A stretch of 64,000 nucleotides of DNA from Micropterus salmoides (lineage: Eukaryota > Chordata > Actinopteri > Centrarchiformes > Centrarchidae). Positions 37,000-48,920 of this stretch are shown one piece after another (the stretch's first letter is position 1; each line of letters starts with the position of its first letter). The position numbers were made by a program, and so were the translations under genes. Where the stretch lies: the NCBI RefSeq assembly GCF_014851395.1, contig NW_024044348.1, forward strand, positions 30,337,874 through 30,401,873, written 5' to 3'. The notes below the pieces were generated by a model that was not told where the DNA came from, ran no database searches, and was given only the letters and a program-made list of their open reading frames with translations.

Positions 37000-37420
37000 A
37001 TTATCTAACACAACGGGGTTGCTGGTCTTATTAGTAATTAGCTCCCACCAAAACTGATTGGTATGGGTTCGTCCGCTCATCCCTTTTAATGTTTAAACAT
37101 TTACTTTGTGCGTGAAGGATTTGTTTGTATATATCTTGTGTGTGATGAGCGCTTTTCAAGTAATTGGCTCCTAGGGGACAACACTTTCTAACAGTTAAAG
37201 AATAATTACAACCCTATGAAATGTTAAACTGCCCCGACTGTATTTTCGCAGGGGCTTAATTGCGTGCAACAAGTAAGGCAGGCTTTTCATTTTGTTCCAT
37301 CACAGGAACGGACTGAACTCTCATGGAAACACACAGAAATTTTGTCGAGTCGTAAATAGCTTCTCATATGGTAATTTTGTAGGACACCAAAGCAGTTTGA
37401 AAGGCGCAGCTCTCATTGAA
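37000..37420. promoter_or_regulatory. candidate enhancer with palindromic forkhead-type site
   Basis: Contains TAATTA (37035-37040) in TTAGTAATTAGC, and the perfect 14-nt palindrome AATGTTTAAACATT (37088-37101), whose core TGTTTAAACA is two overlapping opposed forkhead half-sites. Further cores are CAAGTAATTGGC, AGAATAATTAC and GGCTTAATTGCG. One of the strongest-looking non-coding blocks in the window. Confidence 0.37.
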
Positions 37421-39199
37421 AGCGATGCCGGTAGCTTGTTTTTTCTTTTTTTTTTTTTCATGTTGTAGAAAGGGGAAGCGAGGGCCTGGTGTCTGTGTTT
37501 TTATGCTCTAATGGACTTTTGCATATATTCATTATAAGAGAATCCTTAAAGAGGGAAAGACAGCATAAAATACCTAAAATTACTGTGCTCTTGCTGCCCT
37601 TAGATGCATGGTTGAAAGGGTTTGTTTATATCTGTCCATTGCTAATACTTGGAAAATATAAATCTACACTATAACACAGAGAAGTTATGACTAGAGCTAA
37701 TGTTTTATTATCCTGGTTGTTTTTAAATATATATATACATACTTCAAAAGACAAATAATAATTAAATATCAGCTTTAAATAATTTATTTACATGTATACA
37801 TATTATAAACAATAAATCAAGTCTTGTGAAAAGCTCTTTTGTGTGTATGCACCTGCATGCAGTTTTGTGCCAGTATTCTTCTGAATATTTCTTCCTATTT
37901 GCATTTTTCCCCAAATCAGTTTTATAGTTTGATACATCTGCTAAATATTTTTGGTTTGTTAACACATTTTACATTAAAATGAAGACAATAGGGAGGGAAA
38001 AAAACTATTTTGGACTAAGAATATTATTATTCTGCTATTATTGTGTGGGATATTCACAATACAAGATAAATAATGTGGTTCTTCTGAGCCCCAAGGGTGC
38101 ATTAGGTCAGCCCACAGGTGATTTTTTCACACTTGCATAAAGTGGAGATTATTCAGATACGCTGTCAGTTCATAGCAACAATGAATATGAATTGAGCCAT
38201 ATATTTTCATATATTGTGTGATTGTGCATTCATTGCATTCTATATGTAAGTACTGCCATGCCTTCTACTTTGACTGTACATTGGATGTAAGTAAGCGTTG
38301 GCATCACTTGAATGTCAGTCCAAGAAACTTGTAAGTCATGGAATGTAGTGTTTTTTTTCTTACTACAAATATGCATAGATACACCTCTACCCTCCATATA
38401 CGCTGCACATTGATATTATTCACCAACATGTGACACCATGTATGAATACTTACTTTTCCATACATTGCTGTCACTCCACATGCCAATGATTTAATGTTTG
38501 GCATGAGTTTATGTTTTCCCCACTGTGTGCTGAAATAGTGTGTTTTATTGATTTTGATCCAGCGGGTTTCTGGCGAAATGCACCACTGATTTAAGAGGAG
38601 TGGATGGGCGTTGCGGTCTGCATGCCTCACATTCCTTCCTGAAATACAGTCCTGCTTCGGTCCTCGCTGGGGAGGCAATGCAGGACTTACTACAGATAAA
38701 CTGAAGGATTTGCGTCGGGCGGGTTGCAGCAGACTGACCCTACCGTATGGTCCTCATCATGCCTTATCCTCCTGCTTTTAAAGGCAACCTGCTGTTCTCT
38801 GCTGAGGCTGATGAGTGTTGGATTAGATTTGCCTTACAGGTATCCATCATCTCTCAGTTCCTAATAACCCAGTGTGACTAAAGCCATTCCCTTTTCCTTT
38901 CCCCAGTTGGATTACCAGGGTAATATAATGCAGTGGATTGCATTGGGCTCAGTTTGGCAGTGCTGGCATGCATTGTACCCAGTGGGCCCTTTGTAAATAA
39001 AATGTTATTACACGCCTGGATATTTCATGCCCTGTGTGCACATAGGGCTCACTGGTGCCATACTTCCACAAGATCACACGCAGATGTTAATCAGAGATTA
39101 ACACACACTCAACACAGGACTCAATCAGCTTCTCAACTGCCATGCTTCCTAACACACTGATTAAGAGAAGAGCCTACCATGCAGAACTCTCATGTAGCT

Positions 39200-39680
39200 T
39201 TTTACTCAAGGATCTTAGGTGCTGATAATTATTTCCTTAATTAGTGGAAAGGCTTTTGATGCAGTGAGGTATGTGTTGTACTGATGCAGATCTCATGTTC
39301 CGGAAACATTTTATATGTTTAATTTTCTCCTCTTCTGGTATTTTCTTACTTGTTTAATTACGGAGGCGTATGGAAGCGAAGCAGATGAGCTATATTTGCT
39401 GTTCTGGCTGCCAAAGTCAAAGAAATAGATAATCAGATTAAAAACTTCATCTGCAACCGTCCTAGTCTCTGATTCCTTGACTTGACTGTCTGATTATCCA
39501 CTAAGAGAGGAATGCGGAGAGTGTTGCATGTTTTTACACTTCTCGCAGAGTGTGTAGTCATGACAAGCTTTTGACAGGACATCCAGGTGTCGACCGTGCA
39601 GCCCTCCAGACTTCTGTTTGTCTGGGAGTTTGCTGTGACTGATTTAATATAGCTGAACTTGGGAAAGAAAAAAGACATGC
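39200..39680. promoter_or_regulatory. candidate cis-regulatory element
   Basis: Unique block with GATAATTATTTCC, CCTTAATTAG, TGTTTAATTACGG and GATAATCAGATTAAA cores, plus CAAAGTCAAAG at 39412-39422, which resembles a direct-repeat nuclear-receptor site. Inference from motifs. Confidence 0.32.
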
Positions 39681-41775
39681 TAACCTAGACTGCTTTGTTG
39701 TTTTCACGACAGCATGCTTTAATTTTGTGGACGTTTCAGTTTGGATGGCCCTTTAGGGATATGTATTTATGTCAGAGGTAGACATATAGTGTTTAATGTT
39801 TAATCTAACTTAATTATGTGGGTTTGTAACCCAGCACATATTTGGGGATTCCATGGTAGCTGTGATGAATTTGGGAGATAGTGCTAACAGCCTGTGCCTG
39901 CTAGATTGAGCCCTATGATCCAGAGGGGAAGAAACACAGCCCATGGCTAAACAAATCCTCCTTTGTTTTGGGGTGTGCTGAGTGATCTCCATTGAGAGCA
40001 AGGGATGGGTAAACACTGTTAGCTCTATAGAGCTACACATTGTAAACACACAGCGCTCATTAACTATAATGAGATGTTATGAGGAACCCTTGAGCTCATT
40101 GTGTGGCTTCTACAGAAGAACTTGCCTGCTATTGTTGTTGTTGTTGTTTATGCAAAGCAAATCACGGCTTTAGGTAAAATAAAATAAAAACACCGCACTT
40201 CTCTCACAGTTTTCACCCACTAATCATCAACGCCAAGGGAGATAATTTAAAAACACCTTGGCCTGTGATTTTTTTTTTTTTACTCTTACCTGCCATGCCC
40301 TATGTTTGCCCCAGCCTTTCAAGTAATATGTGCCTCTTTCTGCAGGTCTGCTTGTTTAATATGTGTTACCATGTGTTTCTATGGCCTTCTAAGAGGTAAA
40401 ACTCACCCTTACTTGGTGTGGTCTTAAAACCGCAGTGCTCTGGTTAAGAGCATCTACTCCTCTCTGTAAAGCTTAGGTTTTTAATGAGGATGACACTAGA
40501 CCCATGCTGGGTTACCGTGACCTTTCTCTGGGTTTCACCTACTGTGCATTCCAGCCAGCCCTGCCCTCTTACCCAGTGCCTTAAAACCTGTAGACTTGCT
40601 TTACTCCGTTGAGTAAAGTGCCGCTGTACAGCCTACCCAGCATGCTCCTTCATGTGTCATTTAAGGCAGCACTGGGGCGACGGCCATGCAGCACTGCTCC
40701 GCATTCTGAACCTAATTACAAAAGTGCCATCGGATGCTGGCAAAGTAACAGGGAGGGTAGGAGTGTAACATGCATGGCTAGCATAGTCTCTTTGACGACA
40801 AGGAGTGGCTTCACCTTGGCTGTTAATTGCCCCCCGCTCGGGTCCCTGGCTCCCAGTTGCCGGATCTTCTCCTGCCTCTTCTTCCCTTTTCGTCTCCCCT
40901 GATTGGAAGCGATCTGAATCGTCTGACAGTTGGCTGAGATTTCTCAGCCACATGCAGCCTGACTCCCCTAATTAGATGCTCATATATGGCGGTTTACATT
41001 AGACAAACATTTGTGCAGGCCATGGGAGATGCCAGCTTTTATTTGGAGACTTACTTACACTCACACATACACACACAATCTCTCTGGAGAAATGGGCGAG
41101 TTTGCTCATTTGTGCTTGTGTTTCCAAACTTTGTGTGTGCTGTGTGTCTGTCTGAACCATAGCATGGATTTGGATAACTGTGCAGATAATGAATTTTAAA
41201 TCCTATCCCAGAGATGGCACATTGGTAAGAAACCCTTAAAGTTAATTTGCTTCCTGAAAATCATTAACATATTCTTAGTTATTGGCATAAGGGCTGTTGA
41301 GAAGCCTCACTGGTTGTTTTTGTTTCATGCCTACAGCTTGCCAGCAGCAGAGTATGGATTCACAGCTACTGTCTGCCCTTTCTCTTTTGCTGTAGAGATG
41401 CTCACTTGATAAGCTTCCTGAAACGATATGCTTAACACCAATGCAGACATATTTCCATCAGGCCTGCCTTTTAATTTTCAGAATAAAAGCCACCCCTTCA
41501 CACCCCTTCCACTTATCAGCTCCACAATCGCTGGGCCTTTCAAAGCCAACAAACCAGGTTTCAAATGGCCTGTTCAGTCTGTGACAAGATGTAGCTCATT
41601 TCCCTCACAGACCCACAGCAAGGTCACCAATCTTTTAGATTCATTCTGTGGGAGGAAGAAAGAGAGGAGGGGAAGGGGAGGGAGCCACAGAACAAGGCCT
41701 TGTCCTCTGCCTGGAGGTCATTCCAAAAGCCAGTCATCATATTCAGCTGGATAAGGGAATTGAAGAGATAAGTGG

Positions 41776-41776
<1 letters not shown>

Positions 41777-41819
<43 letters not shown>

Positions 41820-41848
41820 ATGCATGCGTGTGTGTGTGTGTGTGTGTG
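41777..41848. repeat. (TG)n microsatellite, compound
   Basis: Two TG arrays separated by GCGCATGCATGCG; about 70 nt in total. Confidence 0.93.
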
Positions 41849-43559
41849 AGAGTGTCTGCTCACATTCAAATGGGTTCGTATACATATTGTACAGTATATA
41901 TACAAATGTCTGAGTGTGTATGTTTATGTTGTTATATGTATGTACTTGAGACTGCAAATATGTGTCTATAAGTGTTGCAGTGTATGTGTTTGTGTGTATG
42001 CGCGTGTGTGTATGTGTGTGTGTGCTGTAGACCTGATGGAGAGGTACTACATCATTACCATATCCCCACCGTTGGCTATTCTGGGGGATTTTCTATAATA
42101 AGAGGGCCTTTGTACTTTTGCCTGTCCTCTTGTGTGGCTGCTGGGCTTGTCAGCCTGATAGTTTAATCAGCCAACCTGTCATAACCAGTGCTGGAGTGGG
42201 ACTTTGCCCTGTAAATGCAGATTTATATCTAAGTTACATCATTGAATTACATTTTCTGTCTAAATAGCAGAGAAGCTGGTTGAGGGATGTAATAAAGCTA
42301 ATCTACATACAGCCCTGGGTGGATAATCACATCTAATAAGTGGGACTCACGCCCCTATTAGCAGGGAAACGATGGGGGGAGGACGGAGGACAATTCAAGG
42401 AGTCAGCTGTGCTTGCTAATTATCTCTTTGCAGTCCTGATGCCTGTGTGTGTTTGTGTGAGTGCTGTTGTGACATGTGAGGGTGCGGATTTAGATTACAG
42501 TGCTTGTGCAGCAGGTCTACTTGCTCTGCAGACACCTTGTGCATTTGTCCGGATGCTTTGGTTCCGTGGCTGTTTGTTTATTGCAAGCTATATCAGAAGT
42601 TACATGTATTTCCTATGGAAGTTGTTCTCCCATTCATTTTGAATTGTTTTTCCTAAAATAATCTTACAAATCATAACATGTACAATGTAAGCATTTGCTA
42701 AATGTTTTTATTCCGTAAGTGCTAAGGATGGTAGTTTTGCATGTGGGGCTCCAGTACACCTCAAGTGCAATAGTGCACTTGAACTACACATATGTCAGCA
42801 TGCTGCCCTGTGCTTGACAAAACCATGTTAGCATTTCCATGTAAAGCTATTCTCACAATCTCAGTTTCCTTTGCTTTTACTCAGTGCTCTGACAGGAAGG
42901 CAGAGAAAAGAGGGAGGAGAGAGGGGAAGACTTCCAGTTTGAGGCTTCAGGGTTTGTGTCCAAACCCTCCGTGGTTTGGCTAAATTATAAGCGTACATGG
43001 CTAATAACTAGTCTATCCAGGGCCTGCCAGAGGCTGCATCCCAAAAATAAGCCCTGACACATTAAGAAAAACGCCATCTGCTTTGAATGATGGCAGGGCC
43101 TGATCTCAGCGTCTTCTCCTTGTGTGGGTGGAGGCCCCGAGGTGACAACCTCAACACCTCTCCTCCTTAATCTGCTTGTTCCTCTGACCCCCGGCGCTAC
43201 CCTGTGCTGTGGCCCTCTGGGCACCATTATCCAAAACCAAGGCCCTCTGTCAGACTGGACCCTGTAGCCATGTGTCCTCTCGTTTCGCATCAAAGGAGTG
43301 ATCAGTGACAAATATGCAGGAACGATTTTGTTGAAGATATAGCAAGTCACAGCGAACCATCACACATTTTTGTTTAGATCCACATTGGGAGTGAGAAAAT
43401 ATCACTTCTGAGTGTAGAGGTAGTCACGCTCCTCTCTGCTCCTCTAGGTGGAGCTGATGAGAGTAGGCCACCACCCAAACCACCACCCCCACGCCTCTCC
43501 TCTTGTGATTACAGCTCACTCAGATCACAACACATGCAGCAAATCAATATATTGGTGCG

Positions 43560-44080
43560 GGCGTTACCGTCATGTCTTTACATAAGTCACAACAGTGTTT
43601 CACCACTATAGCAAAGAGAGACAACAGTAAATTTCAGAACAGGATTAGTTTTTTCCCCTTTTTTTCTGAATAAAGTAATTCGAACTTATATTAATAGAAC
43701 CGTAATCACATGCAACCTTTTCTGTGAAGCGATTAGACGCTTTATCTCCTTGACATTTGATTTACATATGATATTGCACCTGGCTCGCTTTGAAATGGAA
43801 TTATGCAGAGCCCTGCTCACATCATTTTACATTAATAAAAATATAATATGAAATTAATGAAGCATTTGCCATTTATGATTTTTCCTCCTTACATATTAAT
43901 ACCACACCACGTGTAAAAGTTGACTTTGTAATTGCCGGACAAGTATTTCAGTAGTTAAATCACAGTTGCATTCTATTCCTCATCAATTATTGATTGCTGT
44001 GTTAAATGAAGCTATTTCCACCTAAACTAAAAACCACTCCCTCCCATATCATCATGTGGGGAGAGTTAAAGAGAGGATGA
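43560..44080. promoter_or_regulatory. candidate enhancer, dense AT-rich core
   Basis: About 450 nt of unique sequence with many homeodomain cores (TATTAATAG, GATTAGACG, CATTAATAAAA, AAATTAATGA, TATTAATACC, GTAATTGCC), the E-box CACGTG at 43908-43913, and ATCAAT-T-ATTGAT (43982-43994), a perfect inverted repeat with a one-base spacer. The composition is typical of deeply conserved developmental enhancers, but conservation is not tested here. Confidence 0.4.
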
Positions 44081-44869
44081 ACTGAAAACAACAGTTTATG
44101 ACACTTAACACAGCTCTGTGCAGAGCCTTATTTTAAAATGACATGTTTGGGTGAAATTCACAAAGACATTATCATCATCTCCCTTAACTGTGCAATCTCG
44201 GTGCTCCTGTGTGCACAACTGTGTGCCACTGGCTGTTGTTAGCCAAGCGGCTAAATGAACGTTGTTTTACCCTGATTGAACTGTCTGCGTAGCATGGAGC
44301 AGTAAGGCCGCACAGCCAGCCTATTTAGAGGGGAGGCTGAGCCTGTCTTGCTGTCGCTGCACGCCAAAGTATTACCTCCCTAACTGGAGACTCCTGTTTC
44401 ACCAGAGAGCTATCACATTTCATAACATGGAAAAATAACACTTTAGCAGGGGGGTCAGGTGGGGAAATGGCACCTCTAAATGAGGGTTAAGGCCGTATCA
44501 TTGTCTTCTCTGGCGGAGCCACCCCCGCCTCCAATAATTCTGCTGACCTTCGGTGCCATCCGGCTGGTTCGACATGGAAGGGTGAGCTGCCGGGGAGACG
44601 ATCCTTTTCACGCAGCCCGTTCCCCTCAAAATGGCTTTTTCTTCTCCCAGACAATCATCTGATACGGAGGCTGAATGAAATCACAGATTACATAAGAAAG
44701 GTCCTCTCTCTGCTGCCGATAAGGGCTGCCTGCACCTGAAGAGACTGCTCTCACAGCTCTCCTCTCATCTTCCTCTCCCTCATCTTCCTTCCTCTCTACG
44801 CTTATCTGCTCTTTTCTGCTCTTCTCGTTCCGCTGCTCTCTCCCTTTTTCTGTCTTTATTTCTTTAAAA

Positions 44870-45010
44870 CCTGAGCTCTTGATTTAAAATATGTCGATGG
44901 CAGTAGGCAAAGCAGATTAATATGTAAATGTCTGTAAGCTTTTTAATTATATAAGATTAACTGTATTGTGGTATAATACTTGAGTGAGATCAAGGCTCAT
45001 CTCAATCTGC
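44870..45010. promoter_or_regulatory. candidate cis-regulatory element
   Basis: Short AT-rich unique block with GATTTAAAATATG, CAGATTAATATG, TTTTTAATTATA and AGATTAACTG. It follows a pyrimidine-rich stretch (44755-44870). Confidence 0.28.
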
Positions 45011-47761
45011 TTGACTCAGTGCAACAGGAAGACAGGAGAGCGCCACACTGTGGACTGGAGGGTTATTACGGGAAACAGAGGAAATCGAAAACATTGATGA
45101 ATGTGGTAATCTTATAAAGATCACGCAATCACATAATTTTAAGACTTTATCAAATATCGCACATAAAACAGTGTTATTTGCATCAGAGGCAGTGCTGTAA
45201 ATGTAGCTTAAAAATATCCCAACATGCACATTGTCTTCAGGTCTCTGTCATCCCCAGCATTTCTCTCAGTCTCTCTCTTCCTCACTCTTACAGCAGAGGC
45301 AGAGATGGGGCTGGAGGGTTTAGACTAGGTTTAAATCAGTAATCAGTAATTAAACTTGAACATGGACCTGATGGTTTTCCTCTGTGTCCTGCGGATCTAC
45401 TCAGTAAAATTAAATATTTTAGTGCTAGGGGGTGATGGGGGGGTGTGTCACGAAATCCAGCAGGAATGGAAATGGGCTTACAGCTGTAGCATAGATTATC
45501 CAAATGAAGTTTTGTCTCTATATTTTTTTTAAATATTGTCTCGCTTTAAATGAATGTTAATAATAATCTTTAAAAATGAAAATATTACAATAGATTAGCA
45601 TAGATTAAAACACGTCAATGTAATGGGTATATGACCGAAGGCTGTGTGATCACAGACTTGTGAAGTATGGATAAGAAAAATATTTTTGATACAACAGCAA
45701 GCAAAGGAACATTTTTACAATGATGTTTGGGAGGTGGGAGCGAGTTGTTGCAGTTTTCCTTGTTGTGATTAATCGGATATATTTACATCACAATCTTGAA
45801 AGACTTATTTGTGCACCGCGTTTCTGGTATCAAGTGTTTGCGAGATAAGAGGAGGAAGCCAGGTCTTGTCAATGGCTGTACTTATCTTGGGAAGAAGTGA
45901 GAGGCAGATTGCATTTCAATCCACATGTATTATCTTAGACGCTTTGAGGTATTTTGTATAAGAGCAACTTAGCTACTTAAGAATGCTTTCAGTGTTCATC
46001 TGGGGATGCACTTCAGAAAGTTTTCTGAAAACAAACATCTGCATGGATTAAAAAATTAAAAGATTTCTTGGGAGAAGTGACCTGAATATATAATCTACAA
46101 ACAATACTTCCCAACAATTTCATTTATTTACTCACAACACAAGAATCTGATTGGCTCCTATAAATACAAATTGTAAAGTAAACTACTTTACACAGTAATG
46201 GCAGCTGCTCAAAATGAACCCTGTCCCATATAGCTTAAAGGTTCACTTTTCCTCACTCTTTGTGTAAGAAAATGTCTAAATCAGGCGTTGTTATCTTAAG
46301 CAGCTCTTCCTGATTACAGAATGAGTTTGTGAAACTCTTTCTAACTTATTTAGTCTGATTTGTTTATCTCTGAGTAAAGGGGGTAATTTTTTTCTGATAA
46401 GTATTCCCCTGTTGAAATCCTCTTTAATTCATTGGTTAAAAAGCACAAAGGAATGCAGAGGGCTCTAATGCCGGGACAAACCCAGGCGACGGCAGAGTGC
46501 ACATCCAAGACAATCCCAGTGCTACCTGTGCCATGAAGATTAGACCATTGTGTGGGGGGAATGTTATCGTCTGCGTGCCAAGCGCCGACTGTGCACTGTA
46601 AAAGTCGCCAGTAAGGTGCTTAAGATATGCAGTTTTGTCCCAGGATTTATTGATACTGTTACAGGGAAAAAAGGTGACCTGGTATCTTGGATATAGTCTT
46701 CAGTAGAGTCCCTTTGTGGTTTTTATGCTCATATATATATTTTTTACTCCTCCTCAGCAATGTTTGGGGACGGTATCATATTCGGCGAAGTCCTGACACT
46801 GTTCACTGGTTAAAGTTTATCTGTATTCTACAGAGATCAGGAGCCTCAGCTCGGTGCTTCGCAAGTTGAGTGCTGCTGCCAGAGGAAGTGCAGGGCTCAG
46901 GGAACCATGAACATCCCTCTGCCCCCCACCCTTTTTGTCCCTGAAACTGCTAAACCTCATCTGACTGCCCCCACCACCACCAGCACTACTGCCTTGACTG
47001 AGTCATACTGCTGTAAATCCATACGAACTAACAGAAAGTTAAAAGACTTTGAACTTAGTATGTAAAAACACTATGTACTAAAAGTAATGGCTTGAGATAC
47101 CATGAAAAAGCATTATGATCATATAACAATAGTCATATATCTCAAGCCAACCTTATTAAAAAGACAAACAACCGATGTGAAACGAGGCTGGAGCCTTTGA
47201 GCCATCTGTAGACCGTTGAGTGGACTATGGCCGCCATGGCCCTCGAGGCTGCAGGGACTAGTGAGAGCAATAAACAAATGAGGAGAATGGGAGTGGAGTG
47301 GCAGAACGTTGTGTATCAGAGCTCTGCTGTGTCGGCACTCTGATTTCGTTTGTGCTATTACATAATTAAATTTGGACTTGGATCATGCTTTTTAAGAGAT
47401 TATGTGAGCATATGTTGCTTGAACATGTGCCAGCCTGTGAAATGGGCCTCCTTTCATGAGCACTGTATTAGGTTTAGAGAGTTTATTGAAAATCAGAATT
47501 AGTTCGCTGCCAACAGTTAATGAATTGGTGTTATGATCTTGGTCCAAAGGATGCTAGTGTGCTGTAACTTAGACTTGACGTCAGAATAAAGGAGAAAGAA
47601 GTCTGCTAAACAAAGATTGTAAATTAAGATTTTTACTTTCCGCCAGTGAAGAAATTTATATACTGCTAAATGTAATATCGCGTCTGTGTATTATTTTAGT
47701 GTATAGTTTATTATATAGGTGTTAAATAAAGCAATTCAGATAATGTCATTATAAATTCCAG

Positions 47762-47762
<1 letters not shown>

Positions 47763-47808
<46 letters not shown>
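47763..47808. repeat. (CA)n microsatellite
   Basis: About 20 CA units ending in ATACGA. Confidence 0.94.
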
Positions 47809-48202
47809 GAAATATAATATTTAATATGCATGTGCATTTATGTTTATTTATATAAATATTTTATTTATACACTGTATTAAGTGTCAAATAAGTGCTTCTG
47901 ACCTATACCGTGGTATTCCAAAATGCCTCCGCGAGTTGTTATTGGTTCTTAGTGGATTTGTTTCTTTGCCATTTTTTTGTTTGTTCTCCCCTCATGCCTG
48001 TACCCCACATGCATCACTTCCATCTTCTCCCTTGTCCACTCTTCTCTCCAGCTCTCCCTGTTGTGCATTCATCAGTATGGGAATGGACAAGCCAGTTGGC
48101 TCCACTTAAAGAGACACACATATCAGGGTGCTCTCCCTTTGCATCTGTCATTTTCTCTTCGGTTGAAACATGGCCCCTGTCAGTCCACTGGCTGAATATA
48201 TC

Positions 48203-48223
48203 ACTCTCTCTCTCTCTCTCTCT
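48203..48223. repeat. (CT)n tract
   Basis: About ten CT units. Confidence 0.88.
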
Positions 48224-48529
48224 GTATTCCTGCCTGGCTCTGCTGTCACTGTTACCATGCGGCAGTGCAGGTTCGTAAAGGTTTAAGCGGTTATTCCAGT
48301 CATTATTGGCTGTTAAATCTGGTGATGGTCGTAAAGGCCCTGGCTGTTCCCCCATGCCTCAGAGGTCAGCTGATGGCCTGCTTTATGAGCTTGCAACGCC
48401 GTGCATCACTGCTAGGCCACTCTTTCATTCGCCCCCCTCCTCCATCCAGGCTCCATCCCAGAGGCAGGACGGATGGATAGGCAGGTCACAGACCGCCATC
48501 TATTTGTCCCCGTCTGCTGGGCTAACCTG

Positions 48530-48920
48530 AGCCGCCAAAAAAGCCTCTAAAGTCTCATATTACTCCTCGGAGGCTGGGAGGCCCTTTGTGATTTGTGACT
48601 CCAGATTATATGAAGTGACTAGACTTGCATGGCCCACGAAGTGAAAGCAACCATCATCCTGGAGATGGCAGGAGCAATTCAGCAAATTTATGGCACATTT
48701 CAAGAAATTGTCATTTTTTACAATCCCATAAGCGCGAAAGTGAGTTACTCACGCTCGTAAGTTGTGTCGTTTTCCCATGCCGTTTGTTGGAGTGAAATTC
48801 CCCAGATTATCATTGAGTTTCAAAAAGTGAATGACATCAATTTTATTTGACTTATTTAAAGGCCTTTGCCTCATAATAAGCATTGTTATATGAGACTACT
48901 GCTCTAAAACGCTGTGCCAC
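48530..48920. promoter_or_regulatory. candidate enhancer with inverted GTGAGT site
   Basis: Unique stretch containing GTGAGT-T-ACTCAC (48740-48752), a perfect inverted repeat with a one-base spacer whose core resembles an AP-1/Maf-type site. It also has CAGATTATCATTG and the TTTATTTGACTTATTTAAAG region. Confidence 0.33.

Larger units (their letters stand above)
37421..43500. other. gene-free intergenic stretch
   Basis: No supported gene. It holds TG tracts at 41777-41848 and around 41985-42026, a GTT run near 40130-40149 and several unique AT-rich stretches (39200-39680 listed separately). Other unique-looking parts are 40640-41030 and 42040-42370, each with TAATTA/TAATC cores but nothing diagnostic. 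Confidence 0.5.
44081..48520. other. gene-free intergenic stretch
   Basis: No supported gene. It contains a CA microsatellite at 47763-47808 and a CT tract at 48203-48223. Overlapping frames at 47840-48355 are chance products of pyrimidine-rich DNA. Unique AT-rich stretches also occur near 46390-46640 and 47340-47470. Confidence 0.5.
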
